Shown here: piece after piece, positions 23,377-36,800 of the stretch
Position numbering within the stretch: the stretch's first letter is position 1
How the letters are laid out: every line of letters begins with the position of its first letter
NCBI RefSeq assembly: GCF_958295425.1
Contig: NC_081137.1
Location: 14,026,454 to 14,090,453 of the forward strand
Source of the DNA: Solea solea
Taxonomy: Eukaryota; Chordata; Actinopteri; Pleuronectiformes; Soleidae
Length of the DNA: 64,000 nt
Reading direction: 5' to 3'
Position numbers and translations under genes: made by a program
The notes under the pieces: generated by a model
Told to the model about the DNA's origin: nothing
What the model saw: only the letters and a program-made list of their open reading frames with translations
Databases searched by the model: none

Positions 23377-24461
23377 CTGTCGTAGACAATCCAGTCAAAC
23401 GCAGACACCACACACTTGGCGTTTAATCAAACTACCTCAGGAAGGAGATTCCAGGGATTTGGGATCTCACAGAAACTCATGTTTTAACTCAATTTAACGT
23501 GACTTCATAAAATATATATATATATATTTTAATGGATGTCATAAGAACATTGTCACATGTTCTTTAGGGAGGTTAGTTGGGGTGTGGTAGTTGCCATGGC
23601 AACACTCCCTGGTCAGGGTGTGTGTGGCCCTCCTGTAGGCGCAGATAAAGACGGAGGTCGGACTATCTTGGTGGTTTAGTTTCCCTCCAAGTCTTTATCT
23701 GCAGCACAATGACTTCAGCTCTCTCTGCTAATTTCCATTTGCATTCAAAGATAAACCTTTTTTTTTTTTTTTTTTTTTAAAAGAGTGAACTCCCTGTGAG
23801 GAAGAAGGGAGGACAGGCTCATCGTGCAAGAAGGCAGTTTTATCGAAGGCAATCAGAGGAACTTGTTGGGATTTGATTAAACTGTTTTTGTAGTTAGTAA
23901 AAGGCAGGACATTTACACACATTTGTGGGTTTTTATGTTCAGTATCATCTGAATACCATGACGTCACCCACCATTTCTCCCCCTCACCTCCTTCCTCACT
24001 GACAGCCGCTCACTCAGAGCAAATAAAAACTTTGTTTGCCATCATCATTTTTCATTTTTGTGTCTTCTATCTGAACTTTATATTTGTGCCATTAACTAAT
24101 GTTCAGACGCATGAAACATCTGGCAGGGGAATATGAGCCACATCATTTAATTTTACGAGGAGGGAGAGTGTGTGTGTGTGTGTCCTGTGGGAGAGCCACA
24201 AACACGGCTGCACATGAGTTTGCTTTAACTGCAACAACAGCTGCCTTGTTTTCAGAGGACATTAACGAAGCTTCTTCACCAGGATGTTAAAGACTGTGAG
24301 ACACGAGCACTTTCATTATATGCTTGTTCATATAATGACAATTAAGTGCTTGCCTTATCTTGCTTGCACTTATTTCACACTCATTTCTACCCGTGTTGTA
24401 ATTTAAGAAAGTATAAACACTTTGTTGCTGCACTTAAATACAAAATGTATTTATATTTCTA

Positions 24462-24592
24462 GCAACTTTTACCTTTATTTAACCAGGTAAAAAAAAACCC
24501 AATTGAGATCGAAACCTCTTTTCCAAGGGTGACCTGGCCATGAGGTCAGCAGCACACGTCATAATAAACATTAGATTAGGTACAGGAGACAG
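24462..24592. repeat. Fish interspersed repeat ('TTTATTTAACCAGGTAA' type)
   Basis: ACCTTTATTTAACCAGGTAAAAAA...CAATTGAGATCGAAACCTCTTTTCCAAGGGTGACCTGGCCA is a common dispersed sequence of teleost genomes. Short and truncated. Confidence 0.6.
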
Positions 24593-25064
24593 GTGACAAA
24601 GAGTGATTTTGATGTTAGCATGACGTTTAAAGTGCAGGAGTTGAAGTCACATTAATAAACTAGAAAATTCCATGGCGAAATTTCGTGCCTGCTTCTTGCG
24701 GCCAATTTGGGTGGATTGTACCTTTAAAACTACTCCTAAAACTTGTACAATGTACATTTTATGTCAGATGTATTTTTGATACTGAAGTACAGTAAATATC
24801 ATATACTTTTACTTTTTAAGTAATGTAAAAGGTGAATTCAACTTCTACCAAAGTAATAGGGATAATAAAGTACTTTACCAGACCTACCAAAATTCTGGTA
24901 ATGTACTTTTTTTTTTTAAACTTTTACTGTAGTATCCCTAGAAAATGTATTCTATACCTCAGGAGAATGAACAGAGGTGGAATTCTTCCAACATTTACTG
25001 AAATATCAAAGAGTAACTTTATAATAATGTGCTTTTTGCTTCGCATAAGAGGAACTACCAGCTA

Positions 25065-25170
25065 CTTCACAGGTTAATGGGTGAATGGCAAAACTGTAGC
25101 GTGAAGCAGCCTTGAGTGGTCATCAAGATGAGCAAAGTGCTATATAAATACAGACCATGTACATTATCTT
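25065..25170 (+). repeat. Retroposon 3' tail fragment ('GCTATATAAATACAG.CCAT' type)
   Basis: AATGGGTGAATGGCAAAAC...GCAAAGTGCTATATAAATACAGACCATGTACATT corresponds to the 3' tail shared by many fish retroposons. No coding content. Confidence 0.55.
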
Positions 25171-25399
25171 ATTGAATCTTATTGAATACAGTGCAGTGTT
25201 ACAGATAAAAGCATTGGTTTGACAAAGGTCAAAGCAAAAACTGGGTTGTTGCGTTTCAAAAAAAAAAAAAAACGTAACGTAGATTAACGACGTTAATGAA
25301 CTCACCCCATAGGAAGATAGAAGGGTAGGTTCGGGGTGCTTTACTTTCATCAATGGTCATGTTGTCATCTCAGAAGTAATTACTGTCTGTACGCCTCAT

Positions 25400-25925
25400 G
25401 GTGTCCAGTTATTCTCATTATAACGAACAGGACTGGACCCAGATGCAATACCGTGGTAAGTAACAGTCTTTATTTGCACACGGAACAAACAATGCTCCTC
25501 AATTATGCGTAAAAACGCAGGCGCGGGGTCAACGTGGACAACTGGACACTGACTGGAGTCACAGAGGCACACACGTGCAGAGTAATCCACAGAAAGACGA
25601 CCAGAGTCACTTGAAGCATTCACATGCATATAAATCCACTGGTCAGGAAAAGTTAATCACCAGTCGGAGAGGCTAGCTCAAGAACTGTGTTTAATTTAGT
25701 GACGGACGGAGACGAACTCACACTAGACAAACGAAGGAGGAGCAATTATATACACTGAGGAATTAGGGAGACGACGGACAGCTGTGTGGAACAAGACACA
25801 GGTGAAACGGGATAGGTAATCACAGAGGGGAGAAGTAAAGGGCAAACAGACAAGGGACAAAAAAGACTTCAAAATAAGAGGGAATTACACAATAAAATGA
25901 CATTGACAACGGAACATGACACTCA
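25400..25925. repeat. Probable interspersed repeat
   Basis: The left part reads ACAGGACTGGACCCAGATGCA...ACAGTCTTTATTTGCACACGGAACAA and the right part ACAATAAAATGACATTGACAACGGAACATGACAC. This composition and wording recur in fish repeat families, but I see only one copy in the window and no clear terminal repeats. Confidence 0.35.
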
Positions 25926-27240
25926 TGTCCTGCCACTCTCTTTCGGCCGCTAAATAATCCATCTGTTTGTGTATAAACTCTGGAGAAAGTCCGGTAGTTT
26001 GAATGCTAACGCATTAGCATGAAGTCCGTTAGCGCTTTAGCATAACATAGCATAGCAGAAGTGAGATCAGTGTTAGCATGACCAGAAGCCTCTGTTTTCG
26101 TTGAGTACAGCCAAATATTTGTGCTGTAACAGCCACGGGTTAGTTCCTCTGCAATGTGTTTGTCCTTGTCCAGCAACAGTCCCAGTGAGGATCCAGCTAC
26201 ATATTAAGTAGCCATGTGTTTCCTCTGTGAGGAGCAGCTGATTGGCCGAAAAAAACAACAAAAGCACTGGAATGTGATATGCCATTCATGGTGATCAAAC
26301 AATCCTAATTCAAATACAAAGTTAATGGTTTTAAGACCCACAATACTGTGATTTAAGCATGTAGTGGCTTATTCGAAACCTCTCGGTTTGCACTGGGCCG
26401 ACTTGTTGCTTCTTTTGCCGTGGCGGGTCATGGCAGATTATGACAGGTTTTGCATCTGAGATGAAATGAAACAATGCTAAGACTTTTATAATTGTAAAAT
26501 ATGTTTGAACAGTGTGTTTCACATTATCAGGGCATCCAATGTTTTTTATTCAAGGTAGTTTATCACTTTGATCATCATGTTAACCATAATCATTATTATT
26601 ATCATGGTATAACATAACATTAAGTTTAAGTTTGATTGTTCTTCAGTGCAGTCATGTTTAGAAAGTTGTAATTACATTATACTTTGGATAATATTTAGTA
26701 GTATGAGGTTATTACTGGATTTTTTTTTACGTTTAATATGTATAAAGAAGAGAAGTCTAAGTTTGTTGCAGCAGAGTCTCTCCTCTCAGAGGGCTTGACT
26801 GCCCTCTACAGGCTGCATATGAAATGGTGGTGCAGTTGGATTTGGACACATAATTCCTTTCAAAATAATTTATTAAGTCCATTAAATACAAAAAAAGGTG
26901 ATCCAATGGTCGATTTAAACTAGAAAAAAAACCTTAAACTTTAGCCCATTACCAAAAGCTGACCGGTCTTATTAACTTTGACCCATCTCACGTCACAGAC
27001 GGGCTTGTGATGAACATGCAAAATACATAACCACAAAAAATAATTGTATAAATTATATAAAAGAATTAAAGATTCAAACAAAAAGTAAGAAATGACCATA
27101 ACATTCATCAGGACCATGTTTCAGTCCCCATGATGACAACTGGTCCTGGGCAAGTTCAGTGTTCAGAAAAAGTCCTTAAGTCCAAAAACATGTAGACATT
27201 AATTGGACACATTTAGTGAGACATGAACTGACAAATATTT
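25926..27240. other. Intergenic spacer, no gene seen
   Basis: AT-rich, non-coding. It has GCTAAC/TTAGC-rich wording near 26005-26055 that looks repeat-derived. The open frames at 26073-26522 (minus) and 26738-26923 (plus) have no support. Confidence 0.5.
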
Positions 27241-30198
27241 TATTAAGTGAGTCTTTTCAGTGTTTTTTTCCCACCATGTTTTCACTGAGCTCCTCAGCAC
27301 AGGATGTGTGCAGAGTGCACTGACTCATCGTACAAACACATTTCATTTACTGTAAACAAAATCTCAAGTGTTAAGTTCACATTGCCTCCGAAGCTAAGAT
27401 GCTTTTCAAACACAGCCTGCCCAAATTCATATGTAACAGACACACACGCCGAGGCCAACGGGAAGTGGTATAGCATTTATTATATGACTAGGTACAGTAC
27501 GACACATAATAACACATGCTGAAAAGTCATGCCGGGTCAGTTTTACAAAGTTTCACATGGTGAGCCACACGATAATGACACAATACGAGATTACACACTG
27601 TTTGTCAATGATAGAAGACGTAGACTAAAGGAGGCTGGAGTTATGGCGAAGGTCTGAAGTGCATGGACTTTATCCACACCCCGCTCTCGAATGCTACTAG
27701 GACTAACAGGAAGTTGCCATTATTGTGATTAGACAGTCAGGGAAAAAGTAGTTTTGGCACATAATATAATGGCCATAAAACTATAACCCAAGAATTAATG
27801 ATCTGAGGGATCCACATTCTGCAGAGGGAAGCTGTTAAAGGCTAAATCTTTACTTGCCATCTATGTACTGTATATAAATATATATATATATATATGTATA
27901 TGTATATATGCGAATGTGTTTTCTTGTACATCGGTAGTACTGAATGTCACAGAGCACATAAAAGACAAACAGAAGAGGGAAACTTACAGTTTAAGTACTA
28001 TGTAAGTATAAAGTTCACATATTCTACAAGTCAATTCTACGTCCTGCAGTAAATTCTTCATAGCACGTCACTATTTCCACATGTATCATTGATAATTAAA
28101 CTGCACATTTAAGTATTAGTGAGTTTCACACCACACAACAAAGGCACCGTGTATACAAATAAAAAAAAAAAGAGACAAAAATGCTTTTCTCCATTAAAGT
28201 AACTTTGCTAAATTGAGGTTCTTCCATGTGTGTTTTTAAGTCTTAAAACATGGGACTGCGAAACAATGGTGAAGCCATTCCGGTATGCGTGTGTGGTTTC
28301 ATGTTGATGTTTGAGTAAAGCAGAGATATGTCACTCATCTACTGTGCAGTGTTACAAAGTTGTTTCTCTCTCACACACACAGAGCCTCAGCAGAGAAGTG
28401 TGTAGTGAACGAGTGTAGAAATCTGCCAGGCTGCACTGAGTCGTCACAGTGTGAGGAGATGGGGAAAGTGAATCCATGGTCAGGTGTCAGGTTTGAGTCA
28501 GTAATGATTTTAGATGATAACTCCTCAAGTGTTGAAAAATACTGGCCATATCTAGTCACGGGTAAAAAAAAAAAACAGTTGCAGCACAAACACACACAAG
28601 AATGTGGAGGGGGACTGTAAACAGACATTCAATGAGATTTGACTCTGACCAAAGAAAGCCAAAAGCCTGGATGTTTATTTCACAGAAAAAAAGAAAATGG
28701 TGCGATTATGATAGCTAAAAATGGTCAATTACATTAAAACAAATTATTTAAAAAAGGCTCACAGGCTCTGACAAGTGGTTTATGAACATTCACACATGTT
28801 AAAAGAAAAGTAAAATTAAAAAAGACACATTGGATAGTTTGGCAAAACAACAAAAACATGGAATTGATATTTGTAACAGCCAGCATCAAAAGGCTCATTC
28901 TACACACACACGTGATTTGACATCCTCCTGAGATGCTGCCATCTAGAGGCTGAAACTCACAACTTGTTTCACACTGTCATCACACATCACAAGTGATCAT
29001 GGAACACTGACCATTGAATTTTTTTTTTTTTTTTTTACTGGCGTTTATTTACCTTAAATCTGATTTATAACTGTAACGATACTGACAAGGTCATTAGAAG
29101 AAAAGAAGATTAGAGTTAATTCTTTACTTGTGTGGAGCAGTAGTCACTCGTTTCACCCGTTTCTCCCAAATAAAACGTTCACATTACATTCGCCAAATCC
29201 AGAACCACACGAGCACAAACGCTCTGTGTGGTGTAAGCAACCTCAACACATGCTGATTCTCCCTATTCTCACTGACTGTAGCTCCTGCATGTGATGTGGT
29301 CAGACGTGCAAAACACAGTGGCAAATTTCAAGACACAAGACGTCACTTTTATGCCATAAAATGACTTCATGGTGTGGGTGTTATTCTTTAAAATGACAAC
29401 ATATGTACACAGTCAGCAAACGTAAATTGTGACTTCATCTGAGGATGACTGACTCTGACTCAGGGAGGAAAGTAAGAGAGGAGTAATCAGTGGATTAAAG
29501 CTCAGACCCTGCATCTACCATGTGCTACTTGAGGTAATAGGGAAATGTTCAGTTAGCCTGGCAGGCTTCCTGTGTGTCTCTGTTAAGGCTAATCTTTTTT
29601 AAAGTATGGCTTTGTGTTATATGTTCTGTCTGCCTTTGTGTCCGAACGTGACAAAAGTAAAGAGTAACCACGTGTTAGTAAAAGCAGATGTTAAAGAAAA
29701 AAGAGAGCAAAAATACTTAAATATCTGTCTATAACAGTGGAGAATTCACTCTGATAGAAATCCAACTAAAGCCAAACCACTGTCCTAAAGGTCTGGGCAC
29801 TTGAGTGATGAACAGGCACTGCACATCAGAACGAGAACACAGGCAACGCGACCATGAACGTCCAAACCACTCAAAACTCTGACGTTGTAAGGTCTCTCTG
29901 AGTTAGAGGTAAGTCTAAGATAGAAAACTATTTTAACGGATAATAAAATTCACCCAACTTCACCCTGTGCTCAGTCTGCACCGAGCCACTTCACTCAGAG
30001 CATTAGATGAATCACTCTTTAATGAAGAGTAAGGAGCTGGCACACTTTAGTCTAACTCTACTCTAATGTAATGAAAAGTCATGTTAACTGACCGGGAAGC
30101 TGAGCATCCACACTCCAGACAGAAATTTGGACCGATCCGGAGAAGAATACAGTATTCTGATTTCTCCTTAATATTACCCAGCTACTTTCATTGTCTCT

Positions 30199-30232
<34 letters not shown>

Positions 30233-30819
30233 ACACCCCCCCCCCACTGTAACAGGAACTACCACAGAGGTGGTTTTTGCATACTTTGGCAAGGTTTTTT
30301 ACGGACGTATGTGGAAAGATTGATTAGAAAGTAATAATATAGTTATAGCTACTGATTGTTACTAGGTCTGAACACTAACTTGTTGGCAGGACTTACAGCT
30401 GGTGTGATCCCACTTCCAAATGAAGACTGCGGTGTTTTTTCCTTCACTAAATGACATTTAACACTACAGCATTCAAAAGAGCCAATGTCCAAACCCTGCT
30501 TTGGATTACTTGTCGGACTGAACACGATTGCAGCATTTAATTCTGGCTAACTAGAACAGTGTGATAAAAATCAATATGTCTTCGACTACAACTAAAACAA
30601 CAAGAGATACATAAAGTCTGGTCCTTTAGAAGCGAGGCTCCAGCTTGTTTTCATTTAGAAAATTAAAAATCTCTGAAAAACACAAAACCTGTCTGAGTTG
30701 GTGTCAAGTACTCATGGTCGAAGGCAGTTGCATAAGGGGGCCAGAGACTTATAAAACTGTTTTCATGCTTGAGGCAGATATATGTCGGATTCAGAGTAAT
30801 GAGTCTCTGGCTTAATTCA
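27241..30819 (-). other. flot2: Likely flot2 3' UTR and downstream flank
   Basis: About 3.6 kb after the flot2 stop codon with no recognised transposon, no coding exon and several AAGTA/ATTTA-type AU-rich stretches, which fits a long 3' UTR. Minus-strand AATAAA signals (TTTATT on the plus strand) lie near 29045, 28672, 27474 and 27239; which is used cannot be told. It includes an (AT)n run (27873-27908) and a (GT)n run (30199-30231). The open frames at 28360-28628 overlap on both strands and are not credible. Confidence 0.45.
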
Positions 30820-33800
30820 TCAAATGGCTGTTTGGCACTGTGGGTTGATCATCTTCTGGAGCAGAGGGATCTGTGGGATGAGAGGAAAGACTGATAAAGC
30901 CCAAGTGTTCAGCACTGGCTGTAGAAGAAATGATTCCGTTACAGACTTTTTCCAATTCAAAATAATATCTTTCTGAAGAAAATGTGAGTGATTTTTGCAA
31001 AGTAAAGAGTAGGACATATTAAATATTCGATTACATATCACTGGGTTCAGTATGAAGAATAATCTTTAAAGAGTCAGCACCATCTAAAGGCCCTGGTATT
31101 TTTCCGCGCACAGCGAGGTATTCCCTGGTATAATCACAATCACCCGGACATGTTGGGTTTGAGCGGCTCACAGGTGAAAGACACGTTGGGCAGGGGTGTC
31201 AGCTGGTTCGAGGGTCGCCAGGTCGAGGCTCAGCTGACTATCCTTGGCGACTACTTCTTTCTGTTGTGGAAATAGTTTTTCTGCTTGGTGAGCGGGGCTT
31301 ATACGCCACCTACCAGTGAGGCGGAAATTCTGTTCGTGCATGTGCTGTCCATGCGCACCCAACACGCCCTTTGCACGTGGTACCAAAATCTGAGCTACAC
31401 GCGCAAGCGCCGTGCATGACACATCATATGCATGGTGTGCGTTGGGAAGAATATCAGTGCCTTAAAGGACTTGGTCCGACCAAAAAAGACCAAAATAAAA
31501 ACAAAAAAATGAGTAGTATGACCCCGTTTATACCTCATATTAACATCTGTCCTGGGAGAAACTCATATGTGGACAGTGTTGAGTTGGATGAGTCTCTTGT
31601 GATCAATTCTCACTTCCTTGTGCAGTGTGCACACTGATGTCTTTTGTCCCTTCTGTTTAACAAGTTTGGCTGTACAGATGTGTCTCTTGTCAGTGCAGCT
31701 GTGTGTGCACGTCTGTGTCTGAACAAATGACCAATAGAGAGAGAAATAAGAGTCGAGAAGAGTAAATCAAAGCACCAACTCCTGCTGCTCTTACATTTTA
31801 ACCGTTAAGGTTTGGCTACAAACAAATTAGCGTATGAGCCCAGAAAAAGTGTCAAAAAGACTTTCTGTTACACTATGACATGGCAGCGGGTCAGAGGACA
31901 TCACCTGAGCAGGTTTTGTAAGTGTCCTGATGATGGATTTTCGCTCACAAATATAAATATAAATGCATTTGAAGATGCATTGGGTGTGTTCACACCTAAA
32001 CTTCACTCAGGACAGATTTTAATGCCAGGTCTGAAAGGAGACTAAAAGCACGTGTTGACTAATTTGGGACCTCAAATTTAAATATAATAAGTATTAATTA
32101 CAGCCTCTCTAGTGCTTCAAACAAGAAAATAGTAACTTTAAGTTTATCCAAATCTCAAGAAAAAATGAAATGAACTTGTTTTAAAAATACTGAAATGGTT
32201 TTTAGTTATTCAGGAAGCAGCTGAAAACACAACATGGACATATCATTAAGTCGTTATGGTTACAATGTTAGCAAACCGTTGCCTTTTTCAATTATCTGCA
32301 CTAATGTTCTAAGTCTTGTAAGGAAATTCCCTGATGAGGGGAATAAAAGCCAACAAAATGGGGTAGTGGCTTGGCAAGATGGAAAATTGTTGGACACCAG
32401 AGGGGGTTTGTGTTCGAAGAGGAGGCTAATGAGACTCAGAATATTAGCATTTTCGCTCACCTTAGTCAGATCCACTCCAGTGAGGGCGTTGACAGAGACG
32501 GGGAGCTCAGCTAACAAACGGGTCACCTCTCCAGTCACACGGCTGGAATCTCCACTCAAAATGACAATCTCGTTGGTCTTGGCCAGAGGTGCAGCCACCT
32601 TAGCGGCAATCTGAAATAAACAAGAAAAAAAACAGTAAGCATGCGTTCATTAATTCACAGACAAAACACAGGTCCGTGCTTCATCATCTACAAATCAAGG
32701 ACGCCTTGAGCCTGACACTGTAGGGCAGGGGTGAGCAACATTTGCCCACAGGGCAAGCAAAGGGCCACAAAAACAAGGTTTTAAAGAAATAATAATCATT
32801 AAACCATTTTTACAGTATATTCAACCTGCATAACATTTACTTTTCAAAAGTAAAAATGCTGTAATGTCCTTTCTTGTGATTATTTCAAAATAAAGGTCTG
32901 GGTGTTTTTTACGAGTTAAATGCTACTAATGTGAAAGTGTGAAACTGATGTTCGGTCTGTATTTACAGGAACTTTGCATGGTGCTCCACAGATCCTGAGC
33001 ATTGCCTCTTCACGTGTCTCACCATATCACATTTTGAACTAATTTTGGTTAAAAACGCAACATTCCAAGGTAACTTTTTTGTTTCCGAATGTGCTCATCT
33101 TAGCTCTGATTCTGTCATCACATCAACTGCTAATATCACAACGTCGATCCTTCACTTAAGCACCCATGTGTGCTGTAAGGGATATGTTATGTGAGTGAAA
33201 TGCAAACTCAATCACAAAAAAAACCTGTACAATCCCTTTAATGTTGCAGAGCAAACTTTCCAAATAATGGTCATAATGCGTCTTAAAACCTGCGGCGTGT
33301 ACATGTGTGACACAGACCTTGGGCAGAGCCTCCAGGACCAGAGCTGTCTTGGCAGCCTCTCCATACTGTTGGTAGGCCTCAGCTTTCAGCCTCATTTTCT
33401 CAGCCTCTGCCTTTCCCACTGCCTCAATGGAGGAGGCCTCGGCCTCACCGACGCAGCGGATCTTCTCGGCCTCTGCCTGCGCCGTGAGCACCTTCTTTGT
33501 CCTGGTGTTGATTTAGAGAAGCATCAAAAGAATTGTTAATGTTTACATGTAGGAGCAGGAGATCGTCAAAAGTACTACAACACATGAAATGAGCCAGCTT
33601 TTTAATAGCTCTACCAAAGACTCTTCTGATAAACAGTTTATCTAAGGCAGATGTGAGGAAAAATAATACCTGGTTTATGAAAATTACTATTGACTGTTGC
33701 AATGGAAACAAGTCATTTACTAACAGAAACATTACACATAAATGACTAGTTGGAAAATGATGTTCTGTGGCGTGAACTTAGGGGAGCAAACTGTGGGATC

Positions 33801-36800
33801 CACTCACTTATGTCCCTCAGCCAGCTGCTGCATCTTGTAGGCTTCAGCCTCAGCAGGTCTCTTCACAGTAGCAATGAGCTCCTTGTCAGTACGATCAATC
33901 TCCTTCTCCTCAATGGTGATCTGCTTCTTCCTCTGCACCACCTCGATTTCGATCTCCTCCAGACGGATCTTCTGCTGCTCTTTGGCCGCCTGCAGCTCGT
34001 ATGCCAGCTGAGCCTCTGCTTTCTAGTGGAAGCAGGACATTTCATTGTTTCACTGCTCTAATGTTTGATAATGGACTACATATTGAGGATTCTATCTATT
34101 ATACCTTCGTGTTCACTTCCTGGTTGAAGGCAGCTTTCTGCATTTCCAGCTCTCGTTTGGAGTCTGCCATTTTTGTGTCAGCTAAGAACTTAATGTCCAT
34201 CATTTCTTTCTTACACTCAGCTTCCTGTAAGAGACACAGTAATAACAGGGGGATGGGTTAGGAAATGCTGTTGCTTTCCTAATGCAACGGCTAGAGAAAT
34301 GATGTGCTTTAATTGCTCATGTTTTTAGATTTGATTTCCTCTTGAAGCTCATCTTACCCTGATGCCGGCATCTCTCTCTGCCTCTGCCACTCCAATGTCT
34401 GCATCCCTCTTCACGGCAGCTGTCTGAGTTTTACCCAGTGAGCTCAGGTACTCCACTTTATCATAGACATCCTATCAGAAACACCAATGTGGGCATACAG
34501 TACAGTAAGTTATTAAGTTATTAGGTGTTAAACTGCAACAGGAAGTAGATATTGCGATAATAAACGCATAATGATGTCCAGTTTTCATTTCTCACACCTT
34601 GATGGTGAAGCTGAGGATCTCGATGCCCATGCGACCGACATCAGGTGAGGCCACCTCTCTCACCAGGGCAGCAAATTTGTCTCTGTCTTGGTAAATCTGC
34701 TCAACAGTGAGGGTACCTAACAGATGGAAACTGTGGTTAGAGCCTTCAAATCTAAACGGCTACTTCTACAATCACTGTTATATAATAGGCTTTAATTAAG
34801 AACTGAACACAGGGACGAAGACGGCCACGACATCAACACAACAACAGGAGCAAATGAAGCTGATGGTCTTTTGCACAGTACTGTACGGCGTAAGTCATCA
34901 TTGTCTTAATCCCTACTATCCATTTCATCTATCGTATAAAGTTCTCCATTGTGTACATTAGCAGCACATAACATTGTTTTCTAACATAACGTACATATTC
35001 AGTGCTGTTCCATCTCCATTGTGCTTAATTGTCATTGATCAATTGACTGCTCCATGTTCTTATTTGCCTTTTCAATGAACCACACCTTTTTTATGAGTAA
35101 TAAGAACAGCAAACAAACATGGGGACATGGGAGTTAAAAAGTCAAAAGTTATTTTACTGCTGGTTCTTTCAATTTTGCATAGTACAATCTGTCTTTCTCA
35201 CGACTTAACCAGGATATGCACAGCTTTTTACACTAGACAGAATGCTTACCTCTGTTGGGGAAAAAAAACCCAACAAAAACAACAATCACATGAACAAGGA
35301 GACACTGACCAAGGATGGCACGCAGGTGACCCTCGAGAGTCTGCAGGATGACACTTTTGATCTCTACGACTGTCTTTCCCAGGAATTGTTCGCAGGCATA
35401 GCCCAGCAGTTCATTCTCTGTCATCACCTTCACCTGGTGCCAACATGGACAAAGATCGTCAGCTGAACACACAGAAACAAACACAGGCACAAAACAAGCA
35501 CAAATACAGGCGCACACAGGTGTGGCACACATCAAATCATGATGTATGACGTATACTAATCAGTTATCACACATTGAAGCAATGCTAATGTTAAAAAATG
35601 TCTCAAAACTTATGCTCGTTGCTGTTGTTTTGGTAAAATTATGCACACTGTGATGAACCTCTTAATTTTCAATATTAATGAATAGAAAATGCTTTATTAA
35701 AGCAGCAGCCTACTGCACGCCATGTTCTGAGGATGGAGGGATCATCACTCCACAATTGTTTTATTAACAGTCGACATCTTTGATTAAGTGGTAGAGGTAG
35801 TTGGTTGTATGACTAGTGACGAGTGACGAGTTTCCATAGTATGAAGCAATAAAGGAGTATTTCTACTCTACTTTAAATTGGGATGCTAGTAACCCCCAAT
35901 TCTGACATGGAGTGCAATGTATATGGCTGACTGGGTAGCTCAATAGTACAGTGAATGTTAGCATTATTTTTGTACTCATCACAGTGGCTGTTGTCACATA
36001 GTTAAAGTGGACAACAGAATCAATATTAGCAGATGCAGACACAAATTTGACTTCGAACCTTTCTTTTTTGGTGATAATAAGCAAGGCATGTACTATACAT
36101 ACAAACCATTTTAATTTAACACGGCTCAAACGCAGGGATATAGAAAAAGAGATCAATACACCATCTAAAATCTGTTTAAATTAAAGACAACAATTTCAGA
36201 GGCAACATCATCATTAAAATAAAATAAATCATCATGGCAATGTATTCAGGTTCACAAGATACACACAGGGGCATTCAGTGACAGTACACGAGCTAACTTA
36301 AACAAGAAATGAAAAATGTAAGACAGAAGGTTCTTGAGATATGTACTCCACTGGAGCTGTAAGAAGAAAGAGAATGAGCTGGGTCCTTAGGTGAGTGGTC
36401 TGCACATGGTTTACATTTGCAACATGCACTCAACAACACAATGTCAAGGGAAATGGCCATCATTCACCAGACACATTTTTACACAACAGAAAAGGCTGCA
36501 AACCAGCCACACGACCTCACACAGGCCAGCAGGGGGAGCCATAATGTGGCTGAGAATGTGTACAATAGTGGTGTTAGGCCCTTTACTGTGATCTGCTACT
36601 GCAACCCCCACCCATTCTACTTAAGGCACCACCCTTCCTCCTGCCACATCCAAACTCACTGCAACACTGATAAAGGAAATAATAATAAAATATGACAGAA
36701 AAGAACAGCAGTAGTGTTTCCTTGCAAATGTTTATGAAACTCTACTGTTCCTTAAAGGCCAGGACATTTTTAGAGGTGTCTGACTGAAAATATCCATCTT

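Noticed and set aside
33195..34261. Plus-strand open frames of 86-114 residues
   Set aside because: They are antisense shadows of flot2 coiled-coil exons, whose Glu/Ala/Lys codons leave the opposite strand open.
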